DNA of 64,000 nucleotides, from NCBI RefSeq assembly GCF_032452875.1, contig NC_083878.1:53326878-53390877 (forward strand). The letters are read 5' to 3'. Every line of letters begins with the position of its first letter. Within the stretch, counting starts at the first letter, position 1. The translations under genes and the position numbers were made by a program. The notes beneath the pieces were generated by a model that ran no database searches, had not been told where the DNA came from, and saw only the letters and a program-made list of their open reading frames with translations. Shown in pieces: positions 35,715 to 46,542 of the stretch. This stretch comes from Bos javanicus. Its lineage: Eukaryota; Chordata; Mammalia; Artiodactyla; Bovidae.

Positions 35715-35841
35715 TCCCTGGGAGAGGAAATGACAACCCACTCCAGTATTCTTGCCTGGAAAATCCTATGGACAGAGAAGGCTGGCATCTACAGTCCATG
35801 GAGTTGCAAAGAGTCAGAGATTACTGAGCATGCACAAGTGT
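35715..35841 (+). mobile_element. Bov-tA SINE, 5'-truncated, inside L1
   Basis: TCCCTGGGAGAGGAAATGAC to TTACTGAGCATGCACAAG. Short duplication ATAGAAA at 35708-35714 and 35842-35848; the L1 reads on across it. Confidence 0.88.
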
Positions 35842-35999
35842 ATAGAAAGCCCAGAAATCGACCTGCCAACTTATGGTCAATTAATCTATCACAAAGGAGG
35901 CAAGATTATACAATGGAGAAAAGATATTCTCTTCAATAAGTGCTGCTAGGACAACTGGACAGCTACATGTAAAAGAATTAAATGAGAGCAGTTTAGGGT

Positions 36000-37790
36000 T
36001 CTGAACAGCCAGTTGCCAGTATCTGTGGTTCACAACAGCTTGCTATGGGGACCCAAGTTGCTTGAGGGCACAGTCCATGCTCTGAGTTCAAGGTATGTAC
36101 CACTAGCTGTGCTACTCAATTGGGTGGACTCAGTGACTGATGTACTTGCTCAGCCACTTCAGTTATGTCCGACTCTGTGTGGCCCTATGGACTGTAGCCT
36201 GCCTGGTTCTTCTGTCCTTGGGATTCTCCAGGCAAGTATACTGGAGTGGGTTTCCATGCCCTCCTCCAAGTGATCTTCCTGACCCAGGGATTGAACCTAC
36301 ATCTCTTATATCCACCTGCTTTGGCATGTGGTTTCTTTACCACTAGCGCCACCACTGACTGATATCTGTGTTCAAATGGACTTACTGAGTGGACTATCTG
36401 ATCAGGCTGGGCTGCTGTCTGTACTTCACATTCTGGTGGGGACACTAGTTGAACTGTGCAGTCAGCTCTGGTCAGGCAAAACCATAGCCTATTTTCCCTG
36501 ACAGGGTGGTGCCAATGGTTGGTACCAGCTCTGCTGATGAGGAAGGCAATAGCTTGACTCTGCTATTGCTCTTGGTTAGATGGGTCTCAAGTACTCTATA
36601 ACCTTGTGGTGCTGTGACTTGTTCTCCATGTTCATTTGGAGCCATAGGTTCTTTCCTGAAGTTGGAAGCTGGAGTACAGGCTGGGCTTTGTAATCAGATA
36701 TGTCACTAACTGTCCTTCTCTGCTGTTCAAGATTGCTGGCTAGGTTTTTTGGTTGGGAATGGCCTCTAATTATATCTTGCAGTTGGGTGGGGACAGAGAC
36801 TGCTCTATGATTAGTTAGATTCCTCTTGAATGAGGCCACAGGCTGTATTCAGCAATCAGTCAGGGATGTACACTGGGCTTCAGTGCTAAGTAACATTGTA
36901 GGCTGGGCTATGTAGCTGGGCAGAGGTATAGGGAGGGCTTCAGGGCTGCCCAGAGTCATTGTTCAGGCTCAGTGGTTATGTGTGATCACAGCCAATGCTC
37001 TACTGTTGGGCAAATTGCTGGTTTGGCTCCCTGCCTGAATGAAGCCATAGGAGGGGCTCTGAAGCTGCCCAGGTTCTCTGGCTAGGCTTTCTGAATGGGT
37101 GGGAATAAAAGCTGTGTTCAGCAGTTTGGTGGGGCTGAAAATTTCCTTCCCTGTCCAGGGAGAGTGGTAGAATGGGCTCCAGCTAGGATGGTCCATTGAC
37201 TGGGGGCCCAAACCAGGAATGACTGCCAAATGAGCTCCTTAGCCAGACAGGGGAAACAGCTCAGCTCTGAAAATGGGCAGAACTGCTGGCTGGAATCTCT
37301 GATTGTGTGACACTGCCAGCAGGTACACTACCAATATCTGAGAACTAGTTACTGTAGGCCCCAAACTCTCTCTGTCTCTTGCTGATGCCCAGTGGTTAAG
37401 GCCCCCAGTGACTGCTATAAGGCAAGACCTGAGTGGGCCTCCTAGAAAGTGTCCTGCAATACTGGAGGACCCAAACGTCCTTGCTGAGGTCTCTTCTTAC
37501 TGGAGAAACCATAAGACCAAGGGAGCCCTCTTCATGTCATTATTTTGACCTGGTGGAGGCTCCATGTGGCCAATGTGTAGCCATTCTTCTACTCTTCTTA
37601 TGTGGTCCTTCTTTATCCCTGCCATCTGGGGGGTGGGGGGCGGGTGGTCAGTCTTCAGCCTCACCTGGAGATTCTGGAATTTTCACAGCAGTATTTGTCT
37701 GTGGATAGTTGATATTCTTGTGAGGGAGACTGTAATCTGGAACTATTTATGTTGCTATCTTGATAACATCATTAGCCATTGATGTTCCTG
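36000..37790 (-). mobile_element. Old L1M, probable 5' UTR, antisense
   Basis: A GC-richer 1.6-kb block built from loosely repeated units around GGCTGGGCT, GCTGGTTTGGCTCCC and TCAGCAATCAGTCAGGG, as in old L1 5' UTRs. At its right end the minus strand reads CATTAGCC- and ATCAAGATAGCAAC-like wording, then CAGTCTCCCTCACAAGAATA, which resembles an L1 5' start. It follows ORF1 of the 30800-32843 element once the younger L1 is removed. No open frame of note. Alternative: an unrelated ERV. Confidence 0.55.
36142..36355 (-). mobile_element. Bov-tA SINE, antisense
   Basis: GTACTTGCTCAGCCACTTCA tail side, AAGTATACTGGAGTGGGTTT body, TTTCTTTACCACTAGCGCC head. 8-bp duplication TGACTGAT at 36134-36141 and 36356-36363. 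Confidence 0.92.
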
Positions 37791-39564
37791 TAATTTATCT
37801 GTAAATAGACTCTCTGAACAAACACAGCAAAAGCAAAATCTTCTTTTTATTTTTTGTGTGTTTTCTCTTTTTATGGACTAATCTTTCTAACTGGAAGGAC
37901 TAAATACTGAAGATGGCAGTGGGCTGAAAGAAAAATATGATTTGTATTTCATTGATTTTAAGATGCACATTCTCTTGCAAGTAGCACACACAAAATTGAT
38001 TTTTATCTCATTATCACTATGTCTTATAATCTCTGTCAGCCAACTGGGGGTTATGAAATAATTGTCAAGACCTGCACATATACAGACTTGATTATTCCTA
38101 CTTTATTTTTCAATGAAATTGTTTAATGTATTTCATTGTTAATACATGCTTTGAGTTTAATTGCCATTTAAAATGGCATCACAAAGATTACACTATGAGT
38201 CATTCTTAAAATGAAATGTCTCTTTGATTATGCAGCAGGGTTAAGAAAAAAGCAGTCCAATATGCATTTTATATGAGTGAAACAAATCTTTGTTGTTGGA
38301 GGAATGATAGTGAACCACATTTTGTTATACATCAACTGTCAAGTTCAATGTAGAACATAAGAAAAGGCAATACCCACAAGTAGAAATTAAATTCTATTTC
38401 TGAGATACACACATAGAATTACTAACACAATTTTCACTGTACACAAATAGCAATGAAACTAAATGCAAGTGAAATTTTCAAACCACCTAGAATAGATTGA
38501 AGAAATTTCAAAGAAACAGGACACATGTTATGTACCATTAAAGAACTGAGTTACAGTGAAACATATTTTTTTTAATTCTTAATGAAGGGTTTTATAATCA
38601 ATTGACTGATATAATTGATAAAACTTGGTAATATATTTAAAGACATCTTTGAAGCGACGGGCTAATACTGACTTAGGGAAAATAAAACTTGCAGCACAAG
38701 CTTGAATGTACAGATTATCTTTTCCCTTTTCCAAGAAATTACTCAAAAGCAATCTGTTTTAAAAAAAAAAAAAAACATTTCCATTGTTGGTCCTAGAAAC
38801 CCTTATCTCATCTATATTTATTTTAAATAAGTTAATGTTTCTCTACTATTATATCAGTTACAGTTTTGATTAGGAGAAAAGTACCCCAACAGAGCGAACA
38901 AATAATAGAAACTAGAATATCCAGTGTTGGGTTCCAATGAAGTCCATAATCCTTTTTCCTTTCTCATTTTTAGTTTTTGGATGAATTTGTAAATTCTCTC
39001 TTCTTCTTAAGTATTATTTTATCTACTTTAAAAATGATCTTTCTAAGAAATAATTATTCATATTTACTATATTCATTTCCTTTTTGCCTTACCTTACTTT
39101 TCTACTTTGCCTTACCTTACTTTTCCCAGCAATAAAATCAATCACCCTATAAAGGATGTCCTCATCCAAGTTTCTGATGGAAACATTTGACAGAATCTAT
39201 ATCCTGATGAAACCACTAGACTTCTCCATGAGATTTACATTGGTCACTTTGGAAAGAATCAGCCAACAATCTTTAATTGTCTTAGGATCCAGTCCACAAC
39301 CATCTATTATTCTAGCAAGTTTTTGTGTGTATACATATTCCTTATTGAATAAGTGGTATTAGAGAAATAGCATGTATAATAACGAATATACAAATTGTCA
39401 TTAAGTCAGGATGTCTTAGAGACTAATAAAATGGTTATTTTAAAATAAAATAAACAAAAATTGCTTCATAAGGATACAGGAAATGGAGAAACCCAAGAAA
39501 ATATGATACTAGAAAAGAGGACTGTTTATAGAAAAAGTGAAAAATGTTAAGATTTATTTTATAC
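37791..39564. other. Unique stretch, no gene seen
   Basis: A-run at 38761-38774. A 20-odd-base tandem duplication lies at 39083-39126. The wording at 39145-39310 may be a very old interspersed repeat, which I cannot name. A 68-codon frame at 39156-39362 has no motif. Confidence 0.4.
39083..39126. repeat. Short tandem duplication
   Basis: TTTGCCTTACCTTACTTTTC occurs at 39083-39102 and again at 39106-39125, spaced by TAC. Confidence 0.9.
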
Positions 39565-39575
39565 AGATGTACTAT

Positions 39576-39664
39576 GTGCTAAGTTGCTTCAGTCATGTCC
39601 CATTCTTTGTGACCCTATGGGCCAGAGCCTGCCAGGATCCTCTGTCCATGGGATTCTCCAGACA
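39576..39664 (-). mobile_element. Bov-tA SINE, 89-bp tail-side fragment
   Basis: GTGCTAAGTTGCTTCAGTCA to GGGATTCTCCAGACA. Perfect 11-bp duplication AGATGTACTAT at 39565-39575 and 39665-39675 shows it was inserted already truncated. Confidence 0.92.
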
Positions 39665-39675
39665 AGATGTACTAT

Positions 39676-40112
39676 ATTTGATTGCTAAAGAATGTTTTAT
39701 TAGCTGGAAACACAGAATTTGTAAATGGCTATAGCTGTGTATTTAAAAGAATATTGTGCTGACTAGATGACCAAAGTGAAGTTTAAAATAACGGATTAGA
39801 TGAATGACAGAGGGACCAACTTTCCTAGTGTCATAGAGATTGTTACTATTCTATCAAACACCCATATATATGAAGGCTGCTGAAGAAATAGACTGTGAAG
39901 GCTGGAAGAGTTTAATCTGATGGATTGATTGCAAGATTCTAATATAAGGGTCAATCAAAAGTTACTGGTTCTTTTTTATTTCATTTATAAGATTTTGCCT
40001 TGTGGACCCCAATACCCCTAATTTGTCATTTTATCAGAATGTTTGCAAGAGTTATTCCAATAGTTGACATGATTTTGGCAGAGTTACTTTAATTAATTTG
40101 TCTCTCTGGGCC
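39676..40112. other. Unique stretch, nothing recognised
   Basis: AT-rich, no open frame or repeat of note. Confidence 0.4.
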
Positions 40113-40336
40113 TTGTTGTTGTGTAGTCACTAAGTTGTATCCAACTCTTTATGATCCCTGGACTGAAATATGCCAGGTTTCTCTGTTCTCACTATCTCCC
40201 AGAGTTTGCTCAGATTCATGTCCATTGAGTTGGTTATGCCATTCAACCATCTCATCATCATCCCCTTCTCTTCTTGAACCCCAGTCTCCTGCATTGCAGG
40301 CAGATTCTTTACCAACCGAGCCATCAGGGAAGCCTT
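40113..40336 (-). mobile_element. Chimeric SINE with an extended BovB-like tail, antisense
   Basis: From the right: tRNA-like head (GCAGGCAGATTCTTTACC). It then passes directly to BovB 3'-end wording (TCATCATCATCCCCTTCTC, GTCCATTGAGTTGGTTATGC, TTGTTGTTGTGTAGTCAC). The CACTCCAGTATTC body of Bov-tA is missing and the BovB part is longer than usual, as in the SINE2-like ruminant families. Confidence 0.75.
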
Positions 40337-41509
40337 AGTATATCTAATTGCAAAATGAGAGCTGTTGCCCTGAGAAAACACTAATGGTTATTATTACTTA
40401 TCACACTGGTGAGTCTTCATTCTGGATAAAGTTTGGGAAAGGCTGCGTATTGCTTGTGAGAGTTTTCTTGCCTCATTTGTGTCCGTGATCAGATTTCCCC
40501 ACTCTTCTATTATATTGATAAATTATCAAGCATTGATGAAGTCTTTAGAAGATAGCAAGATCTTTAAGAAGTGAAGATAGGAGAGGTTCAGATAAAAACA
40601 AAAATAGCCTTTGAAGGTGAAATTATAAGCTGAGTTGGTAAAATGCATTCAGTAATTGGGTTTCCAAAAAATAGACTTAGCACTTAGAAAATAAATAAAT
40701 TGGATTGTTTATCCCATACAACAATGTAAAATAAAGTTAAAATGTCTTGTAAATACTTTACATAAATATTTGTATAATCTTAGAGTTACTATGGGCTTTT
40801 TAAAAAAAATACATATATATATATCATGAAACCCAAAATACTCAAGAAAAATATTAAATTCATATGTGCCCAAAAATAGAAACAAAATCAAAAGATAAAT
40901 AAAAAATCAAAGAATAGTTATTTCCATTGTAGGTTGCCATACAAATATATGAAGAATGCTTTGTATCCAAAGATAAATGTCAAGACAACACTTAGAAAAT
41001 TTCAGTGAAAGACCTAAAATTATCAATAATCATATGAAAATAATTTAACCATCAAAGATAACAACAAAGCTGTTGAAGAATTAAAAACGTTATAAAAAAT
41101 AATTTGGTGAAATTATATGAAAATAAACTTTTTGCTATACTGTTCTTGAAAAAAAAAATCAATCTAATGTGTATAGCTTTTGCTATTCTTTTAAATTAGA
41201 ATCCGTAGGTAAAGCTAGGATACAACTCTGAGCACAGATAGATCCCATACTGTGTTCCTACCTCTCTCAGGAACAAAGTTTTCTCTCTCATCTTTAATGA
41301 AGAAAACAGAAACAAACAAACAAACAAAAATTTTTACAATGTTTTATATAAGTTGTGAAGGTCCAGCCCTCAAAAGTCAGCAGGCTTGGGCCTTCAGGTT
41401 TGAATTGTATATTAAGTTCAAGGTTATTAAAGTGTGTTCCTTTTCTCCTGTTAATCTCTTTTGTGTAAATTTTATTAGTAGTTCAGTCACAATAGTTCAA
41501 TAGGGGAAG
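40337..41509. other. Unique AT-rich stretch, no gene seen
   Basis: TA-run at about 40807-40824 and an AAAC repeat at 41300-41325. No gene or interspersed repeat recognised. Confidence 0.45.
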
Positions 41510-41818
41510 GGGAAATGATTTCTCCCTCCCAGACAGAGCATTGGGAGCTAATTAGACTGAGGAGGTCCTGAATGAGGAGACCCAAGGTGAGATTTGAGCT
41601 CTAATAAGAGGAAGAGATACCAGGATTTTCTCTCTGCCATTTGAGGACATAGTGAGAAGGGTGATCATTTGTAGGCCAGGAAGAGGGTCCTCAACCAAAA
41701 ACTGAACCTGCCAATACCTGAATCTGGATCTCTCAGCCTTCTGAATTATGAGAAATAGTCTGTTTTTTTAAGCCACACAGTCCTTGGTATTTTATTGTTG
41801 CAGCCAAACTAAGACAAT
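41510..41818 (+). mobile_element. MaLR-type LTR (MST/MLT1-like), 5'-incomplete
   Basis: Word order of a MaLR LTR 3' part: TAATAAGAGGAAGAGATACC, GAGGACATAGTGAGAAGG, AATTATGAGAAATAGTCTG, TAAGCCACACAGTCCTTGG, GCAGCCAAACTAAGACA. Confidence 0.7.
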
Positions 41819-41954
41819 TACCATTCAGTTTCCCTAAACTGTTTCTCTGTTTATTTTATTTTATTAAAATAAAACTGCTTATTTTAATCTGTCTTCTACA
41901 GGATTATTGGAATGGTTTGTTAAATCATAGATATCATTTTTCACAGTTTGCTGC

Positions 41955-42180
41955 TAAAAAACACTTTAGTGATTCACCATAGCCTGCAGGATAAAACCCA
42001 AATCCTGACAATTGACATCCAAGATCTTTCCTGATCTAACCCCAGACACTTTGGTAACCTAGTTTTCTGGCTTTGAGTCAAACATACATATTTTTCTGCA
42101 GTCATTCAAAACTATATAGGATCACAAAATAACTCCTTTGAGTTTCTGCCATTGTGTGTGTGTGAGAGAGAAAGAGAGAA
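41955..42180 (+). mobile_element. L2 fragment
   Basis: CACCATAGCCTGCAGGATAA, AAACCCAAATCCTGAC, CATCCAAGATCTTTCCTGAT: the L2 late-ORF/3' UTR wording. Confidence 0.65.
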
Positions 42181-42304
42181 TGTGTTTGAAGTGTCTTTCC
42201 TTATTTTTGCCTTTTCTGGACTAAAATCTATCTTTGGTACTGAATTCAAATTCATAAGCATCAATCCTTTCTATTATCACTGGATTTTTAAAAAAATATT
42301 GAAT

Positions 42305-42415
42305 TCAAATTAACCTGAGCTACTGCATCCATTCTCTGCCAGGAACTGCGTAGGCATTAATGATACAAATCTGAAGAAAGCCGACACTGATGCTATCCTT
42401 TTTGGAGCTTAAAAT
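42305..42415 (-). mobile_element. L2 3'-end fragment, antisense
   Basis: TCTGCCAGGAACTGCGTAGG, ATTAATGATACAAATCTG, TTTTTGGAGCTTA: reverse complement of the L2 terminal region. It lies opposite to the neighbouring L2 pieces, so it is a separate insertion or a rearrangement. Confidence 0.5.
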
Positions 42416-42419
42416 GACC

Positions 42420-42598
42420 CTTACTTTATTCTGATATCAATACACTATCTCCATCTTCACACTTCTGGCAAGTTTCTCTCTTACACCAGCATAGCGGTCA
42501 TAATGTTAAATACCTCTCTTGTTCACAGCATAAAAGTGTCATCTGGTGCCTAATAAAAGGCTCAATGAAGCTTTTATTGAATGAATAAGTTGTATGAT
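42420..42598 (+). mobile_element. L2 3' end
   Basis: CTCTCTTGTTCACAGCATAA, GGTGCCTAATAAAAGGCTCA and the terminal TTATTGAATGAATAAG are the L2 3' terminus. Confidence 0.6.
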
Positions 42599-42808
42599 TC
42601 TGTGGATTAAATTGTTAAGAAAGTCTATATGAAAGATACTGAATTTGGTATGTGCTGAAATAGCTAATCAGGATTGTTAGGAGAGGGAAAGACATTGCAT
42701 AATGGGGACATTTATTTTTTTAAGGTGTGAGTGGCATTAAGGAGCAAATTAATCCTCCACATCACAATTCCAAGGCTGTAAAATTAGGTTACTAATACCT
42801 ACCTTATA

Positions 42809-43028
42809 GGGGCTTCCCAGGTGACTCAGTTGTAAAGAATCCACCTGCAATGCAGGAGACATGCATTCTATTCCTGGGTCAGGAAGATCCTCTTGAGAAG
42901 GAAATGACAACCCACTCCAGTATTCTTGCCTGGGAATTACCATGGTCAGAGGAGCCTGGTGGGGCTGAGGTCCTTGGGGTTGTAAAAGAGTTGGACATGA
43001 TTGAGAAACTACACGACTACAACAACAA
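42809..43028 (+). mobile_element. Bov-tA SINE
   Basis: GGGGCTTCCCAGGTGACTCA head, CACTCCAGTATTCTTGCC body, tail with ACAACAACAA at 43019-43026. Confidence 0.95.
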
Positions 43029-43639
43029 GTGTACCACATAGGATCTTTGTCAATATGAACTGCCCAAACTGAAGTAAAGGACCTAGCATAATTCTACGTG
43101 CATAATCAATAAACATAAAAGAATAGTCATCATTGCTATTATATAAGGTATATTCTTCTCTGGAAAGTTTTAAAAGGGATGAGTTGCAGTTTTCAAAGGA
43201 TTTCTGTGCAAAATGGCAATACACCTGATATGGATGATAGCTGCTACCGTTTTATCTCAACTTGTAAAATATCACCATACAATTTCACTAAGTAACAATT
43301 TTGTAACAAAATGTAGATGTAAGCAATTGATATTTATGCCCATTTTAATTACTGTTTATACATTAAACAGTTAATAGATTTTAAAATTGAGTATATTGAA
43401 TTGAACAAACCTTTAAGTGTAGGAACACGCTACTGAAAGTTAAGTAATTTCTTATAAATTATTACCTCTAAAGTCTTAAAAGGCTCGTAAGACTTAAAGG
43501 GATTATTGAAGATAAACTTCATAATTAAGGAAACAGGAAAAACTAAAGTATACTTTTTTTAATAGAAAGATTATTATATACCAGACACAGAGTGCTCCAA
43601 GTCCTTTATAAGTAACGTTGTATATAAGCTTCCAAAGTA
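43029..43639. other. Unique AT-rich stretch
   Basis: No repeat or gene recognised. Confidence 0.4.
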
Positions 43640-44236
43640 ATTTAAAAAAGATATAAAAATGTCCAATAAATATCTGAAAAGATGCTCAATAATGCTATCA
43701 ATTTTGGAAATGAGAATACTTTACACACACTAGAATGGCTACATTCAAGCTTTGGCGAGAATACCGGAACAACTGGAACTCTCGTGCAAGGCTAGTAGGA
43801 ATGTAAAATGGTGCAACTGTTTTGGAAAACAGTCTGGCAGTTCCTATAAGAATTAAACAAAACATTACCTTATAAATTGGAAATTCTATCCCTTATTATA
43901 ATAATCAAGAGAATGAAACTATAATTTTACACACACATACAAATAAACCCTTGCATACAAATTTTCATAATAGCATTATTCATAATAGCCAAAGAGTAAT
44001 ACAACCCAAATATCCAGCAACTGATAAACAGATGAAAAATAATGTGAAATATTCATGAAATAAGATACTGTTTATCTGAAATGGAATGAAGTACTAATAT
44101 ATGTTGTAACATAGATGAACCTTTAAAACATGCTGAGTAAAAGCAGCTGCTTAATAAAGGCCACATATCATATGGCACCATTCAACTGAAATGTCCAGAA
44201 TATACAAACGTTTAACCAAGGATAGTAGATTAGTGG
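43640..44236 (+). mobile_element. Old L1M 3' part, left half
   Basis: L1 ORF2 end and 3' UTR in sense: AAAAGATGCTCAATAATGC, AATGTAAAATGGTGCAACTG, CATAATAGCATTATTCATA, TAGATGAACCTTTAAAACAT, ending AGTAGATTAGTGG. It continues at 44883 after two insertions. Confidence 0.8.
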
Positions 44237-44667
44237 CCATGTATGGATGTGAGAGTTGGACTGTGAAGAAAGCTGAGCGCTGAAGAATTGATGCTTTTGA
44301 ACTGTGGTATTGGAAAAGACTCTTGAGAGTCCCTTGGACTGCAAGGAGATCCAACCAGTCCACTCTGAAGGAGATCAGCCCTGGGATTTCTTTGGAGGGA
44401 ATGATGCTAAAGCTGAAACTCCAGTATTTTGGCCACCTCATGCGAAGAGTTGACTCATTGGAAAAGAGTCTGATGGTGGGAGGGATTGGGGGCAGGAGGA
44501 GAAGGGGACAACAGAGGATGAGATGGCTGGATGGCATCACTGACTCGATGGATGTGAGTCTGAGTGAACTCCGGGAGTTGGTGATGGACAGGGAGGCCTG
44601 GCGTGCTGCGATTCATGGGGTCGCGAAGAGTCAGACACGACTGAGTGACTGAACTGGACTGAACTGA
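44237..44667 (+). mobile_element. BovB, 5'-truncated copy 12, inside L1M
   Basis: CCATGTATGGATGTGAGAG to the ACTGGACTGAACTGA tail. Young-type sequence. Frame 44323-44652 (109 codons) is the BovB C-terminal end. Confidence 0.95.
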
Positions 44668-44882
44668 GGGCGCTAGTGGTAAAGAACCCTCCTGCAAGAG
44701 ACATAAGAGACGTGGGTTTGATCCCTTGGTAGAGAAGATCCCATGGAGATGGGCATGGCAACTGACTACAATATTTTTGCTTGGAGAATCCCCATGGACA
44801 GAGGAGCCTGGTGGGTGACAGACCATAGGGTCCCAAAGATTCAGACATGACTGAAGTGACTTATTACACGTGCACACAGGGC
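44668..44882 (+). mobile_element. Bov-tA SINE, directly abutting BovB
   Basis: Head GGGCGCTAGTGGTAAAGAAC (part of the head deleted), body ACTACAATATTTTTGCTTGG, tail ACTGAAGTGACTTATTACAC. Confidence 0.9.
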
Positions 44883-44985
44883 TGAAGTGTTAGGGAAAAA
44901 TAAGGAATCATTGCTAATGGGCAGAGTGTTTATTTTTGGGGTGATTATTTTTGTATGATTTATTGTGATAAATGATTACAAACAT
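44883..44985 (+). mobile_element. Old L1M 3' part, right half
   Basis: TTAGGGAAAAATAAGGAATC, TTGCTAATGGGCAGAGTG, TTTTTGGGGTGATTA is the L1M 3' UTR segment expected next after 44236. Confidence 0.6.
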
Positions 44986-45290
44986 CTCCTAGTCTCAAAA
45001 CTTAGTGCAAAGTCATGGCCTTGTTTCTCAGCCCCCATGACTCTAAATTTTTTCCTCATTCCCAACAAAACACAAATCCTAAAAGAATTGTAATTGTCCA
45101 AAGCCCTGTAAATATTAAGAGAGAATAGGATTCAAAGCCAACTAAACCCAGCTGAATTCAAGCCCTACCCTTATTATCTGAATATGTTTGCTCTTCAAAA
45201 TTTAGTTTCTCCCATCTTTGAAATGTTGATAATGATGATGATCTCAAGGGCTTTGTGAAGGAGTATTGACTAGTTAGGCTGTGGTTTTAT
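44986..45290. other. Unique stretch, nothing recognised
   Basis: No gene or named repeat; ends at a SINE tail with TGTGTGCATG. Confidence 0.4.
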
Positions 45291-45519
45291 GCATGTGTGC
45301 ATGCTTAGTTGCTTCAGTCATATCCAACTCTTTGTCACCCTCTGGACTGTAGCTTATTAGGCTCCTCTGTACATGGGATTCTCCAGGCAAGAATATTGGA
45401 GTGAGTTTCCACGTCCTCCTCCAGGGGAATCTTCTTGAACCCAGGCATAGAACCCAAATCTTTTGTGCCTCCGCCATTACAGGTGGACTCTTTACCTACT
45501 GACCCATCTGGGAAGCCCC
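45291..45519 (-). mobile_element. Bov-tA SINE, antisense
   Basis: GTGCATGCTTAGTTGCTTCA tail side, AGAATATTGGAGTGAGTTT body, CATCTGGGAAGCCCC head end. Confidence 0.92.
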
Positions 45520-45539
45520 ATGATGTTATAATGTGACAT

Positions 45540-45745
45540 AAATCTGTTCAATTTCTGGCACAGAACTCAAACCCTTGGAATTTTCTAAGTGATGAGAGCA
45601 ATCCAAACACCACCACCATAAGAGTAATAAAGATGTCTTTTGTGAGGGAAATCAGGTGACTTGGAGGATGCACCTGAGAAGTAGGTTGATTGCCAAGAGA
45701 ACTCACCATGGGATGATAAGATGGTATACACATATAGTACATGAC
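45540..45745 (+). mobile_element. LTR-like old repeat, copy A
   Basis: Shares CTTGGAATTTTCTAAG-type and GTAATAAAGATGTCTTTTGT wording, in reverse complement, with 46930-47020. The AATAAA inside suggests an LTR polyadenylation region. Family not named. Confidence 0.45.
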
Positions 45746-45789
45746 CTGGAAATGCTCATTCCTTTTACCTCCACTTTAATGACCTAATT

Positions 45790-46156
45790 TTCACAACTGA
45801 AACACTGACTCCACTAACACTTTTATCTGTTCTCAAGCACTCAGCCATCCCCTGATGGATTAACATAGGTTTGACGAACGCAGGGCCCTTGTGTAGTGCT
45901 TATCACTCTGGAGCCCACAGCAAATCTCTAATAATTCTCATTCCAATTACAATGTGTAGAGGAGTTTTTCCCACAATACCCAGCCATTCTCAGATACCAA
46001 AAACATGTCCTATAATTCAACTCAATTCTGATACTATCTACCTGGATTCTCCACGTTAAGGGCTCAGTGCCAGAAGATTGCCAATTGTAAGTCTACGTTT
46101 TCACTTGGGCTTCTGACTGATTGGCTACAGATTGATGGTTACAATGACTCAGTCAT
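45790..46156 (-). mobile_element. LTR-like old repeat, copy B, left part
   Basis: Wording such as CTCAACTCAATTCTGATAC, CACGTTAAGGGCTCAGTGCC and GGTTACAATGACTCAG belongs, from memory, to the same mammalian LTR-like family as 46543-47080. The BovB copy 13 sits between. Confidence 0.4.
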
Positions 46157-46542
46157 CGTTATTGTTGTTCAGTCACTAAGTCACATCTGACTTTTGAGAT
46201 CTCATGGACTGCAGCATGCCAGGCTTCCCTGTCCTTCACCATCTCCTGAAGTTTGCTGAAATCCATGCCCATCGAGTCAGTGATGCCATCCAATCATCTC
46301 ATCCTCTGTTGTCCCCTTCTCCTGTCTTCAATCTTTCCCAGCATCAGGGTCTTTTCCAATGAGTCAGCTCTTCACATCAGATGGCCAAAATATTGGAGCT
46401 TCAGCTTCACATCAGTCCTTCCAATGAGTATTCAGGGTTGATTTCCTTTAGGATTGACTGGTTTGATCTCCTTGCTGTCCACAGGACTCTCAAGAGTCTT
46501 CTCCAGCATCAAAAGCATCAATTCTTCAGCACCCCTTCATTG
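46157..46542 (-). mobile_element. BovB, old antisense copy 13
   Basis: TGTTGTTCAGTCACTAAGTC at the 3' end, GGCTTCCCTGTCCTTCACC, CCTTTAGGATTGACTGGTTT. Older subfamily without pentamer tail. A 62-codon antisense frame is a shadow. Confidence 0.92.

Larger units (their letters stand above)
34186..35999 (+). mobile_element. Younger L1, inverted 5' segment (sense)
   Basis: L1 ORF2 in sense orientation from the RT fingers (ACCACCATCACCCTAATAC, 34230) through the palm to the block ACAACTGGACAGCTACATG near 35950. That is about the point in ORF2 where the antisense segment 32844-34185 begins. This order is the twin-priming signature. Two SINEs sit inside (34529-34831, 35715-35841). Confidence 0.85.

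Noticed and set aside
37628..37647. G-quadruplex in the G-rich tract
   Set aside because: Only three G-runs of three or more with usable loops; not a canonical four-run motif.
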